Of a stretch of 64,000 nt of DNA, positions 11,881-25,800 are shown one piece after another. Where the stretch lies: positions 7,551,807 through 7,615,806 of the forward strand of contig NC_037601.1 of assembly GCF_003073045.1 (NCBI RefSeq), read 5' to 3'. Within the stretch, counting starts at the first letter, position 1. Each line of letters starts with the position of its first letter. A program made the translations under genes and the position numbers. The notes beneath the pieces were generated by a model that was not told where the DNA came from, searched no databases, and worked only from the letters and a program-made list of their open reading frames with translations. Source of the DNA: Pomacea canaliculata (taxonomy: Eukaryota > Mollusca > Gastropoda > Architaenioglossa > Ampullariidae).

Positions 11881-13864
11881 GATGTATTTATAATGCGTTT
11901 TATGTGTCTATAGGTTTGATAATATGTGCATTTATGACCGCCAAGAAATATTCACACGTTGAACAGACCAATTGCTGCCTACACAAGAGAATACATGTAT
12001 TAACATCAGTATACTGCATATTTGAAGGGCGTCTCGCCTGTCCTCTTCAGAATTTTTGTGCACAGACTCCGAGAGTCTTTTGACCATCAGATCGTCCACA
12101 TTCCCTTGTTATACTTAATATTGATAAAAAGGAAATCGAAATATGACTGCATACAACAATGCAGTGTTTATGCGTGCGTGTGCGAGAATAGAGTGAAAAT
12201 GAATAGTGTTTTATTTTTTTTCCCCCGTTATGTTTCAGACTGTCGGCATTCTTCACACTAAGAAGCAAGGAAATGTCTGATCAGCTGTGTTATTTTAAAA
12301 AAATGAGACTTAAGCTTTTTATAATTGTCGACGAACAATTTGAAGGAACCAACAATATTTGGTAAATGGTGATGAAATGGCTGAGCGCGGACAACTATAC
12401 TCCGTCCAGTTTTTGGACGTGCCTTTTCTTCTTTTCATTCACTCGTTCAAGTCACACGTGTGCTCATTTCTCACACAATGAGGTGAAAACTGCACGCTTT
12501 CCACGTCTTTATTTGCACGAAAACAGTTCTTTCTGATGATCAAACTTTCATATTCTGTTCAGACATAATTTATATTGGCGGGCATGTCAAAGATTATGCC
12601 TACGTGCATGTATAAGTATTTTGTTAATTGTTCGTTGGTCTTGCATGTTGGGACTATATGCATTGACTGCGTTTCTCGAGCAGACGGCACAAGGCGATGG
12701 ATAAATCTGGTGTGCGCTCTGTTTATTTTTTTCTTATTTAGTTTTTAATTGTCACGGTAGGTCTGTACTGCTATCATAGAATTTAAGATTTTTCACACCA
12801 AACAAAACAGCACGTGAAAGTGACCTCACAAATTTAAGGCTTGCATGTTCTGGGCTGGGTTCAGGAGCGTTAATTCGTATCTTCCTTTTTATACTTTTTT
12901 CCCCCGCCCATCCCGTTCGTGAAATGAAATTTCTGGGCACTTTCCATGTACAATTAGATGATACAAATGTTCATACAATTCTGGACACATTTCAAAGACT
13001 TCAAGAGAACGTGCTAGTCATTTCCACTGCAGGCGAGGAAAACAGGAAAGTTGTGCACATAATAAGTCGTATATTTTGTTGCCGTCAGACATAACATACA
13101 GTATATATATATATCAGTTCAAACATTTATACGCACATGCTTAAAACCTGTTTGAATGATCAATGGATTAAGTGCGTCATCCAGTGGTCAAGACAATATT
13201 TAGCAATAAAATAGGCAGCTAGTTGTTAATATGATACCTGCCTCTGCCTGCATGTTTAAGTCGGAAAAGAACCCGTAATGAAGGGCTATAGCTAGGGGCA
13301 TGGAAGAGCTCACTTGATTCCCCATATCGCCGAACAATTTTAAGGCGTTGAGACAGCTTTGTTGGAGGGTGAAGGTGCCATAGAGTGGTGGGAGGAAGAT
13401 ACGAAAATCCCACTATAAAATAAGGCTGGTGAGTTGCGCACGTGTAGGAGGAAACATCAATGATAAAACATCATCGCACTGCACTGCTATTGTAAAACCT
13501 GTGCAAGCTGAAGCTACGAGTAATAAATGGTGATTTTACCGCATTTATCTACAAAGCAAAATGACAGACAAATGAACAGCATTCAAGAACACTCAGAAAA
13601 CCATTAAACAAAAGAAACAAAACTTTACATCTTTATTTCAAACCAACAATAAGCACTAAGTCAGCAGTCAACAACAACGGCGTCTAACTCAATCTTGATC
13701 TCAGTTGACCCTCATCCAGGTCACACAGGAAATGGGTTGTCGCCCTTGTCACAAAAATGGCTGCCGCTGTACCATAACAATATCACAATAAGAAGTTGAT
13801 ATTTTTTGAAGACTATTGGATTAATTCCAAGTGCTCATAGACGTTTACGTGTGTTTTCTTAAAC

Positions 13865-16800
13865 ATGGATTGCCATTCAAGCCCATTTCTTACGCCAGAG
13901 TTCAGGAGACTCTCCACTTTTCAGGGAACACCTAGTGGTGTCTTCAACAAATTTCTAAAGAACTCACCCTTAAAGTTTGTGGAAGCGGGGTTCCAGCGTG
14001 GATTAACAGACGACGAGGTTGTGTGTCCGGACTGCCGTGCCTCGTACAAAAACTGGGAAGGTGAGTCTCCGATTGGAGTTCATCGTGTGATAAGCCCGAA
14101 CTGTCCATTTGTGAACCCACCTGCTGTAGAAGACGCTACTGAATCACCTGGAAGTCTACAAGAACTCGTAGGTAGGGATGTGAGGCGAAGGCTGTTCCAG
14201 GCATCGCCAAAGAGTGACTTTACCAGTGCCATTGCTGTTCGGAACACGATCAAACATCCGATCAGACCCAAATGTGGTGGCTATGAGATGCATTTAGCCA
14301 GCTGTCGCCTGCAAACATACCCAGAAATGAGCTCAAGGAATGAAGAATGGGCAGAGAATGGGTTCGTGTACAGACCAGAGACTCAAGATGTGCAATGTAT
14401 TTACTGTGGTGTGAAGTGTGTGTTAAGCGATTGCCCCAAAGTAACTCACCAGAATGTGTCACGAAATTGTGCCTTTGTACTCTTGTATGATGTTGGAAAT
14501 ATCAGCCGAGAGGATGAAAAAACTATCAGGACGAAGTACTTCCTGCAGACACAGAAATCAGAACCGTTGTGTTCCCAGAACTTTGCAATTGTGCATCCAC
14601 ATTTCGAAGACATTAATGTTCGAAAAGCCACATACGAACATTGGCCTTTTCTGGTTGCTGAATTGTTCTCAGCAGATTTGATGGCAGCAGCTGGATTTTA
14701 TTATACAGGTAAGTTGGTAATTGATGATCATAGCAAATTAAACACATGCACATCTATTAAGGTAGGTGCTGTCACCTTGAAAAATAATAGATTTTCAGTG
14801 TCATATAATTAAATAACCTAAAACTTAGTTGTCCCCTAAACAGAAATTTGTTTGCTTGCTAGAATTGATTTTCTGCTTATAAACAGGTCATGTACCTGCA
14901 GATATACACGCTGATATTCTTTTCCTATCTTCGTTTAGTGTGTTAGAACTGCTGTTCATAAGGGTCAATTTTTTTTCAATTCCTGCAACAGAAAATTTGA
15001 CATGAATAAATAATTAAGTCATAGGAGATAAATATAAAATAAATTTTTAAGAAAGGAAGGAATGAAATGAAACTAGCCGTTGACCTGGTTTAGGTGGAAC
15101 AAGTTATTTATCACTGGGATAATAGTGGCCAACTTTGGCATCTGAGCAGCAAAACAAAACACCTCATATATTATTCATTTATGTAAGCTGTGCCAATGGT
15201 AGTTTAGATTCTTGCACTAGCATTTGCTACATCTTGTGCTGAAAGCAGGTTCTGTAGGCTGTTAGTGTGCTTGACTTTTGAGAAAAAGATTGCTGGTTCA
15301 AGGCTCACCCAAGCCTGTAACTTACAGTGAAAGTATAAAAATTTCCATGCCCACCCAGCAGATGGGTACTATAAATTGACATAAAAGCAGCATAAGGGAA
15401 GGACTGAGCTTGCTTTGCACATGGTGTTCTTCAGACATATTGAATGAGGTTATATGAGTATGTACCTTTATTTTTGATTGATGGAAACTGTTCTTTTCAT
15501 AAGAGTGAGGTTCCAGGCTGACGATAAAGACCATGTCACAACTATTATTAGCAGTAAATAAGTATTTGGAATTTTCTGTAATGTTACATAAGAGATATAA
15601 TATTTTGGTCTAACCCATCTTTTAGAGATGACCAGTGTTTTGTATAAAAAGTTCTTAATGTGATGTTAATGGCTTATTATCTAAAGAGTATTGCTAGCTG
15701 TTGTGAGAATAAGGAGACAAAATCAAGGGACAGAATTTGAGGTGAAGTCTAGAATTACTAGAATTAGAAACTCAAAAGACTAATTTGCACTGTTCAACTT
15801 TGTTCTATGAATGAACAAATTATGATGAAAAAGCTTTAATAACTAAATCAGTAATAAAAAAGGAGATATCTATATATGACAAATCAACTTTTGCGATTCA
15901 CAAATGTCTTTTTATCTAACAATATCAATTATTTTAATCCCCAAATTAAATCCATTAGCATAGAAAATTGGGTTTATCAACCCACAGTCTGCTTCTGAGT
16001 AGATTTTCTTTGTGTGGATCACAAAAAGTAGAAAATCCTAAAGAATTTGTTGAAGGGACGATCAATAGAATCATGCATGTACTATGTTCGTAAATAGGTA
16101 TCAGTCACAGTGACGATCAGCAAATATCTAAGGAAAGAGGCTGGCTGCTTTTCTAGTTTTCTGTTCAGTTTTACATTCCCTTGTTCATATGTTAGTAGTT
16201 GCTTAGGTTGGTTTTACCTTTCTCTCAATTTTTTGGATTTACATTTGATACTGTTGATCATTCTATTCTTCTAAACAGACTTCCACACTCTTTTGGTATT
16301 GATAATATTGCTTTGTCTTAGTTTTGATCCTATCCCATGGACTGAACCCAGACTGTTTGTGTGAATGGTGTATGCTCAGATGCTTCTGTTTTGAGATATG
16401 GGGTCCCGCAGGGATCTGTCTTGGGTCCAATACTTTTTGTATTGTATACGTCCCCTCTATCTGATGTTATGTCATGCCATGTCACATGTGAGTTATGCTG
16501 ATGATACACAGCTGTATCAGTCAGCTCCTCTTACTGAACTCTCTGGACTACTGAGACAGACACAGGAATGCATAGCTGACAAAGTCCTGGATGCTCCAAA
16601 ACAGACTGCAACTGAATGACAATGACTGAACTGCTAATTGTCTAAAGAAATTCTTAAGTCATTCCTCTCTCTCTCATTCTCTGTCTATAAACAACTCAGC
16701 TATTCCTTACTCCACCTGAAGCAGTCCGGTGGCGCAACGGTTAGCGCCTGTCACCACTACAGTGAAGGTTGGCTGCCCTAAGTTCATTTCTCGTCTCGGG

Positions 16801-19800
16801 CACGCTGTTCTTTCTCTGCACGTGGCATCTGTTTACAGGGCTAGCTGCTTGCCGTAATATAGCCTTAGTTGCTGACACGGCGTAAAACACCAGTTCCCCC
16901 CCCCCCCTTTACTCCACCTCTGTTTGCAGCTGGGTATCATTCTTAGTTTGACTTTTCATCAGCATATTCCTCATGTCTGCAGAATTGCTTACCTTGAACT
17001 TCGTAGGATCAGTACTATTCGTCATTATCTCACGACTGATACAACTAAACACAGGGCTTCTGCTAAGGCTAAATTCTTTGGGGTCCCAGGGACCCCTTCT
17101 TCAGATTTTTAAGGGGTCCCTGTTCTTCGCCCAAATTTGAAGGGGACCCCATTGACGAAAATTGAAGGGGTCCTCCGAACTTTTAATGCGTACTGTACGC
17201 AATTTTCTGTGCCTTTGTGCTATCAAGGATGGACTTTTATTAGCTGGAATTCACAAGAATCTTCTTGACAGAGTTCAAAGGATCCAGAATAATGCTGCTT
17301 GCCCCATCTGCAGACCATCTAGATATGAACATATATTATCACCTATCATTTGCTCTCTTGACTGGCTGCCAGTAATGGATCTTATAGCCTACAAACTTTC
17401 CACTTTGACTTGGCTGTTTCTGGCACTGGCCCCCTGTACCTCTCCGGACTCACTCCCATTTATATGCCCCCATGACCTCTTCGCTTATCTTCTGACACCA
17501 AGTTTCTGTGAGTTCCAGTAGCAAAAACAAAGACTCATGGATGGAACTCTTTCTCCTACCAAGCCCCATCAACTTGGATTACCCATCAACCTTCGACTCT
17601 TGATTCTTTAATCACCTTTAAGTCTAAACTTAAGACGCATCTTTTCCTAACCATAACTTGACATTACTCTCTCCTGACCACGAATGTGCATAATGTGTCT
17701 GTGCTTTTTTGTAGGAGTGTATGTGTGTTGTAGAAGTGATTGTGTTTGTTTTATGTGAATAATGTGCATAGTTGTTGATGATTTAGTTTACATATTATTT
17801 ATGTAAAGCACTCTGAGCAAATCTTTGGAAAAGTGACAGATAAAACTTCTTTATTATTGTTATTAATTTTTTTTCTTTGGAATTCTTTCCTACTGTTTTG
17901 AGACAGAGAAAGAATGAAGTATAGCTTTCAACATCAGCATAAGTGTTAAACATACTTTTTCAGGTCTTTATATTCTTGAACCATTCACTTTTATTTTAGG
18001 ATGCCTATGGCATTTCGCCATGTCAGCTTGTGTACACTGCATATTTTAGTCTTCTGGCCTATTTTTCTGTTCTCTGCTGTTATATTCTTTGCCAGAGCTC
18101 CTGGACTGTGAGGTCTCCACTAAGTCAACTGTTTTAAGTTTTTTGATAGTATTGTATTCCACTTAACTAGATCTCAACTAGACACCAATTTCAAAGATAA
18201 CTGGTTCATTTAAATTTCCTTTCTGGCATTTAGACTATTTAGCATTTTTTTCTGATTGAATGTTCTGTGCTTTTTTTTTCTTAGTGGCTAAAATTATTGT
18301 TGAGAAATACTAGTTTATGGTTTGATAAAAATGAGCAATCTTGATGATTGCATTGTTGTATTCTTGTGCATTGGTATTATGCGTTGCTTACTGTGTACAT
18401 TTCGTCCTGGTAGATATGTAGACCTTGAGGGACAAAGTTTATGATTAAGTGGTAAATTGATTTTTTTTCTCCATCCCACATACAATTGTCTGCTTCCAGA
18501 GACTGTTATGCTCTTGAAAATAAAAACTTATAATTTGTTCCTAGAATATTTGTTTCTAGCATAAATCTCTTGGCAAGAAATTTAGGTATCAGGGGTAGCA
18601 GCGAGATGGTTATGACAGTGCACTCTACTGACATTATGGTCTTTTGTATAGTCAGTAACTCGTACATTTATAAAGCACTGAAACATCTATTGGGTTGTAA
18701 ATTTAAAAAAAATGACAAAGCTCAATGCAAGATACTAATTTCTCAAATGTAGGCAAGAACCCCTCACTTTCCATTCTTGAGATACATGCATACAAACATT
18801 ACCATGCAAAGAAAGAGGTCACCAACACATATAGATGTGTTTGCATTGTAAAGGCCTCAGCCAATCGAAATTCTGAGATCATTTTTTAAGCAGGTGTATA
18901 TGTGTACAAATGCAACATCACAAGTTTGATTCTCTATGCATGATGATATTTGAATGCATTTATATTAAGAACAAATGGGGGCTATCTGCCCAGATTTTGA
19001 GAAATAATTTTTTGCACTGGTCTTTATCCAGTCATTAGAAAAATAATTTGTTATGCATCAGACCTTCAAATTATTTATAAAACCCACTTGGCAGTCATAT
19101 AACTATAGTCTTGACCTGAGTAGATAAATGTGGTAAATGGATAAATGATAAGAATAAGGTGAAGAAAAGAAAATTTTTAGAGATAATTTACTGGCAATAG
19201 TAGTCTTTGGCTCTTTCCAGTTTGCTCAAAATATGCTTAGTCAAAAAAAGTCTGCTGGATAATCAAGGAATTTTGAACCATAAAGGGTTAAACATTTATC
19301 CATTCAGCAAATTCCTTCTATTCTTTGTATATAATAAAGTAATAAATGTTAAATGTTATATAATGCTATGAATATATTGTGGTGGTACTTTTGCAGGTTA
19401 CCTGGACAAGGTGACTTGTTATGCCTGTGGTGTAGCCTTTCATGACTGGCGTGTAGATGCAGATGTGTGGACACATCATGCCAGTGCCTCACCTAAATGC
19501 CACCATGTTGTGCAAGAAAAAAACAGTGACTTCATACAAAAAGCAGCTCAGACTAAGGTAACATATCTTATTAGTCTGCTGTCAGTGCTATGATATGTTC
19601 TATTGACAACAAAGAATATATAGGAATCTTAGTGTCATACATACCAAAACACTGTAAAAGCTGTTATGCCATGACAGAAAGTGAACAGACAGCCAATTCA
19701 TGACATCTGCAAGAGTTATTTTGAAAAATAATGACAAACAAAAACTTATGGAAAAACCCAAGTAATTTTTACATCACTGTAGACATTAAAAATAAATGCA

Positions 19801-22800
19801 TAGTGGAAAGGAGGCAGAAAATTATTAGTACTGAACAGCTCAATATTGCATTAACATAAAATTATAGCTCAGATAGCATGTTCTTCCCAAGAACATAGTA
19901 GTTGAGAGATGCCTGTATTTTTTTCAGCTCTTTTAACAGTATATGAAAATTTACATATATATACTAAATATCAGGCATCTGGTGCCTTTCGAGAATTTCT
20001 ATATTGAAAGTAAGTATGTGATAAGGTATTTAATGTTAATTATACTTTTGTATCAAACACTTTCACATGGTGATTTTATATAAAAACACAAAAAATCACA
20101 AAATGTATTCCCTAGTTTACATATTCCAATCAAGCATGTGACCCCCTTTCCTGTTACCTTCTCCCCCTTCACTTCACACACACAAGGTATGTATTATGTA
20201 TTTCCTAGAATCCATCTTGAGGTATACACAGAAACAGTTCCCAGTTGCCAACATTCTTCTGATATGCAGGTCAATTTCCACAAATCTTGCAAATTAATTT
20301 TTGCATAAAACATCACGTCATCAGTTTCTGGTTCTTGCACATCACTGCTTCCCTCCCATCAAATTCCACAACAAATTGTTTCTGCCTAAAAGAAAAAGCC
20401 AAAACCAATAGCAATTTTCAAAGCCTTCACCTCTACATGAAACCTAACCTTAAAATATCATTAACCATAGCCTAAACCACAACACCAAACCCTTCCTATT
20501 GATGTCCCCAGTTTTTATGAATTATGTTCACACACACAACAATATCACAAGTCTTCCCCAAAGAATACACAGATTTCAACTAGATCATTTGTGCCGCTAG
20601 ACAGAACATTTCTACCTGTAAGCAAGTTTACTTTTTCACAATAGTTTTGATCATGGTGTGGAAAAAATCCAGCATTCTTTATGAGCTCTTCTCTAATTTA
20701 TTAGCTTACATGATTTTGTGGAAACTTAAGTTAATCTGCTTTACGATAACTTTCCAGTTAAATATTGAGAGACAGTCTATCAAACAGAAGAATGGTGGAA
20801 GACAAGTGATTGGTTTTGAAAAAGTGACTAGAAAACATTTTTTTTTTAAATATACTTTTTGTAAGATAATAACAGTAGCTACAGAATGCTGCTGCAGAAT
20901 GATATATCACATGTTGAGTTGTGTCTAAAAGGTCCAAGGTGACATTTTATCTTTGTTTTGTGATTTTTACTTTGCTTAGACCAAATGGTAAGGAAACCAT
21001 CTTCTTGTGGATTTTTCATAATTTATTAATACTTACTTTGCTGATAATTTTATGAATTAAACTGTTGTTTAGTAGATAAACGAAATATAACATTTCACAA
21101 GATTTTAATTGGCTGTTTATTAAAAATATTTAAGTTTTAATTTGCAACTGCTCCCTTTTCAATGATAATTCATTTTTACATTTTCCGAGAAGGCAATCGA
21201 TCATACTTTTAAGAATATTAGAACAAAATTTCCATTGCTGAAAACGTCTAACAGGTCATTTACATTTTCAATAACGACAGTAATGATGTACTTACAGATG
21301 GTTGGTAGACCATGGCAGGGCACACTGGTAGATTAAGTTCACAGCCAGCAGTGATTTGTAGAAATTCCAATGAAAATCTTGAAATTAAATAATATGAGAA
21401 CTGCTTTTCGTGACCACACTTTTTAAAAATGTTGTTTTATTAAATGGTAACAGATCTATTTCGTCTTGACTGCTTGAGAATGACTATAGCCAAACATACC
21501 AAGCCAGATCAACACGATCGTAGATACTATTTTACAAGAAACCCAAGACGTTTTAGCTGTCGAAATCAGACTGCACGATTGTAGCATTCATCTTTGTCTT
21601 GCAGTTTTTTCCCCTTGCAAAACTCCTTTTTCTTCACGCACCAACTACTGGAAACTCAGCCATTTGTTAACTTGCTCAGCGGACGGAACCCTGCTTCGTT
21701 GGCGTCTTTTTTCATTTACTTCGCAGAATCAAAGATCAGAACATCAAGTTTTTTTTAACCATCACTGTCTTATGAAGGTTATTGTCAGTCATGAACAGTA
21801 CCTTTTTGGCATCCATGCAGGTTCTTTTTTTTCCCTGCTTTTTTACTAAAATCACTGTTGAAAATCTTTGTTTCTGTAGAAAACTGGCAATGCAGCGTTC
21901 TTTGATTCGTTAAACTCCTGTTGATGTTGGAAAAGAAATGCACATTGTGGAAGTTTCAACAGATGTATGTATTTGTTTCCTTCTGATCTTTGTGTAGCTA
22001 GCAGAAGGCAGAAGTGATCTCCCAATAAATGGAGTTGTCTCTCATGAAGGCATCCAGCCAATCAGAAGGCTTTTCTATCCAGTTTGGGCTTGCTGTTGCC
22101 AGCGAACTTAATATGGGTTCGATGGTTGGCCAAAGTCAAGGTGTTATTTCTGGACATTGGGAAAGCGTGATTTTATTTTTGGAGCTTAGTCTCGAGGCGG
22201 GAACCAGCCTGCGGTTTGATGAGGGTCTGTAAGGGTTGGAACCATTGGTGATAGCGTAAATTTTAAATAAATATTCAGTTTTGTGGTTGAAATAATTCAT
22301 TCGGATGTAAATATAGTGAACCGTTAACGCTTACAGTTTGAAAAATCTGGATACAATGTTGAAACAATTTTAGAAAAGCAAGTCAGTGTAACCCGAGAGG
22401 ACATCACTGACCATTGGGCCGTAGAAGATAATTGCAGATCTTTACAGGCGTTTTGTTGATGACCTTTACATTGATGGTCGGAAAATTGTTTTCTTCTGAT
22501 ATGTATCGTAGAAACACTGGGTCCGCTTTACCTGGAAGTACATGGCCACAGCATGCTTTCAGGTCAATAGCATCTTGCTGATAGCGTACGTAATTTAAAA
22601 AAAAAATAAAACATTAAAGGGAAGTTTTAAGTTTGCTTCCTTTTCATCTGGTCTAAATGGAAAGTGACTGACAGATTACCTTGTTTGCAACGTGACCGAA
22701 TAATATGTTTAAAATCCATAGGCATAATGACTCGTTTAAGTGTTAAAAGGAGAAAGATTTTTTGCTCCTTATTATCAAAGCGGCCGCACAACGTATGACC

Positions 22801-25800
22801 ACAATTGGCTGTGGAATATTTAATATAGGGGACAGTATGGATGCTATACTCTTTTAGACTTTAAAAAAGCTTTTGACTTTATTCCTTTCAATCACTTTTA
22901 ACATCCTTCTCGCTGCTAAACTTTTTTTTATACGAAATCTTTAGACAGTGTTAAAGAATATAAGCAAATTGCATGATATTGTCTGATATACAACATTTTC
23001 ACAATGCTTGCTACAGGGAGAATTTCTGGGAGCATTATTTATGCTATGTTTTAATTATAATTATGGTAAAAATAAAATTAACTATAAGTATTTCAGTGAT
23101 AAGCAGCATAATAACTCGCTAGGATGAAATTCGTGAGTAGAGCTATACTAAAACACATATAGGAAACTCACAAATTCTGTTTAACCCTCTAACGGCCGCT
23201 ACGCTATAACAGGCCCCAACCGAAGTTTCGCTATTTATAAAACGCAAACCGTTTATCACATTTTGAAATTTGTTGACTTTTACACTTTAGGAGTGGACTC
23301 ATCGTGGATGCAATAATATTCAAATACCTGCAAAAATCATAGTGCAAATTAAAATTCCATCGTTAATCACCGGCGGGTCCGTATGGACTTCACGTATAAA
23401 TGCCGCGTGTTTACGAATTTATTCAAAGAAATAAGCTTCGTGTGATCTAAATTTTCCCCTCGCCTATGTGTGCCTGACCTAACAGTATTTCTTGTCTCTG
23501 TGTCGAATAGCGTCCCTTTAGAACCTATTTTGGTGTTCACTTCCCCTGTCTTCATCCGAGAAAATGCCTCGCGTAGTGGTGGACCCGACAGAAATTGCTT
23601 GCTTATTGTACGATGATTTCAGTAGTGATTTGTGATATCATTATAAAATGGACGAACAAGGAGGGGGAATAAATTTATGTCGAAAACTTGAAGAAGATGA
23701 CTAACAATGAATTTGAGTGCTTTATGATGATTTGGGCTTGTGTCTGTAAAGCTCAGGATGAACCGATAGAATGGATGTGCAGCAAGAAGCACGGGAAGAG
23801 CTATTTATCCAAAAGCGATGTTCAAAGCTAGATTTATGCAACTGAGGAGAGTGCTTCGGCTCCTGAGCGATGTCAAAGGTGACCCGATGAAAAGCTATCA
23901 CCAGTCTCTGAAATCTTTGATGTTTGGATAGATAACTTGAAAGAATGTTACGAACCTTCAGAAAATGTGACTGTTAATCAACAAATAGTCGTCTTTAGGC
24001 GCAGTTGTCAATTCAAACAATACATTCCCAGCGAGCCAGGGAAATATGGTACAAAAATCTGGGTCTACTGTGACACCACAACGCCTTGTTTTGAATTGCC
24101 AAGTATACACTGGAAGAAGACCTGATCATCCAAGAGAACAGAACCAGGGTGAAAGAGGTGTGTTGGACATGATCTCTGGGTTGGAAAATAGTGGAAGGAG
24201 CATAACGATGACAACTTCTTCACTAGCGCTAGAAACTTCTTGCTAAGAGAAACTTCTTGCTAAGAAGCTTACTTTGTTGGGGACTATTCGTAAAACCAAA
24301 CAAGGAGATTTCACATGCTCTTACAGAAACAAAAGGGAGGCAAACAAATGGTACAATGTTGACAACACCACGGTAGAGAAAAAAACTCATTTTATTTGGG
24401 ACTACAAAAAGAAAAAAGGTGGTGTCAACACAATGGAGCGACTGATTAATTGCTCCACCACGAAACTATTTAAAAGAAAACTATTTTCATGCTACGGGGA
24501 TAGTCGCATTACACACAGTCTCTATATATCCCGTACGAATATCGCGAGCCATCTGCCATAATAATTATATAGAACACTTAATTAGCTCTCTTCTTACCCC
24601 AAGGAAGATGAGCATGTAGGTGCTGGCATACAGTGATTACAAAAAGGCTTGTATCAGTAAATGAAGTAAATTATTTTTTTAATTGGCCTTTCTTTTACGT
24701 GACGAAACGAGGTCAGCGTGAATTTATCGCCTCTTATTAGGTCATTTGACTCATAAAGATCTTCATAACCTCAGCATCCTCACTCCTTTTTTTTCCTCCC
24801 TCCTGTATGCACACATAGATATATATCTTCTGCGTACGTAAGTGCGTGCCTTCATGCATGTAAGTAGATTAACAAAATAAATGTATGAATTTTATTTAGC
24901 TTTTTGTTTAAAAAGAAAGCATTTCTGTTTTCAGCTGATCGTGAAGGTGATCAGACCTGAGGGGCGAGAGGACGGGGTGCCGGGTAGTCGGACGTTGGAT
25001 GTGGATGCTATACAGGCAGCTTATGCACGTCAGTACACGAAGGAACAAATCCTTCATGCCGTCACCAAATATTTCGTTATGACGTGTGAGTGTTGGGAAT
25101 GTGAGCAGTTTTTGAATGTCAGACACTTTAACTGTCAGTTAATCATTACTTTGTCGGTTTAGAAAATGTTCGAATTCCAGAGGCAGTTTGTAAAATCGGT
25201 TGTTTTTTTTTAAAAAAAGTCTAATCAGTCAGATCGAAGTTAAGCGGGGACTGAAGAATAAGAAGGTAAACATTGAGGATGGTTATTTGTCCGGAGAAGG
25301 TTTTATGTGCTTCCCTCGCCTGTTGCAGCCAAATTTCCAACTGAGAAACTGTTGATGGGCATCCTCATCGCGGCCGATGAAAACAACGACGCGAGGAGGA
25401 AGCTACGGCACGATTTGCATATTCAAGAAACAGCAGTGCAGGCCAAAGACCAGGAGTTGCAGACCAAAGACCAGGCGTTGCAGACCAAAGACCAGGCGTT
25501 GCAGACCAAAGACCAGGCGTTGCAGGCCAAAAACCGGGCACTGCATATTAAAGACCAGGTTATTCAGGTAGGACTAAACAGTCTTTTATATTTTTCCCAT
25601 GCTTGTCGCTTTTTCATGTTTCAGACTGTTGATCTCTATGGCTTGTGCTGCTACAGTTTATTTACAACCCTTTGAGAAATCAGTAGCTAGAACATTGTTT
25701 ATTCGAGAAGATGTCGTGTGACACATGCATGCGTGCTGGTCTGTTTTTCCATGTTCCACTTGTCATCACTCTGTGCGAGATGACATGAAAAGCAAGTTAG

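Larger units (their letters stand above)
7330..13864. other. Intergenic region between divergent fucokinase and IAP genes
   Basis: About 6.5 kb with no gene I can support. Open frames of 60-160 codons exist but show no known motifs, no consistent splice structure and no codon bias that I can see. It contains a small (CAT/CAC) microsatellite, an 18-bp inverted repeat, a CpG-richer patch at about 9600-9900 with a CACGTGA E-box-like site, and one possible LINE fragment, each listed separately. Confidence 0.6.
16225..17870 (+). mobile_element. Decayed L2/CR1-like LINE, RT to 3' tail
   Basis: In shifting frames the forward strand reads [10 protein letters not shown] near 16250, [19 protein letters not shown] near 16395, [17 protein letters not shown] (catalytic YADD intact) near 16490, [18 protein letters not shown] near 16930, [15 protein letters not shown] near 17000, [21 protein letters not shown] near 17240, then LDWLPV and the terminal [10 protein letters not shown] near 17610-17645. 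The 3' UTR ends in a TTATTA-type tail near 17850-17870. Many stops and frameshifts make it non-functional. It lies in IAP intron 1 in the same orientation as the gene and is interrupted by two younger inserts. Confidence 0.85.
14709..19396 (+). other. IAP intron 1
   Basis: A 4.7-kb intron splitting BIR3 after the glycine codon's first base (donor ACAG/GTAAGT, acceptor TTTTGCAG/GTTAC). It holds a SINE remnant, and a LINE carrying two nested inserts. The rest is AT-rich with nothing recognisable. If the intron is retained, translation would add about 34 residues and stop at 14812, truncating BIR3. Confidence 0.8.
19558..24934 (+). other. IAP intron 2
   Basis: A 5.4-kb phase-0 intron. It holds a reverse-transcriptase scrap (about 22785-22915) and a dead piggyBac copy (about 23181-24561). 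From 19560 to 22780 I see only AT-rich sequence with no supported feature. Confidence 0.75.

Noticed and set aside
25377..25571. Second forward frame reading RPKTRRC repeats
   Set aside because: Out-of-frame shadow of the 21-bp repeat in IAP exon 4.
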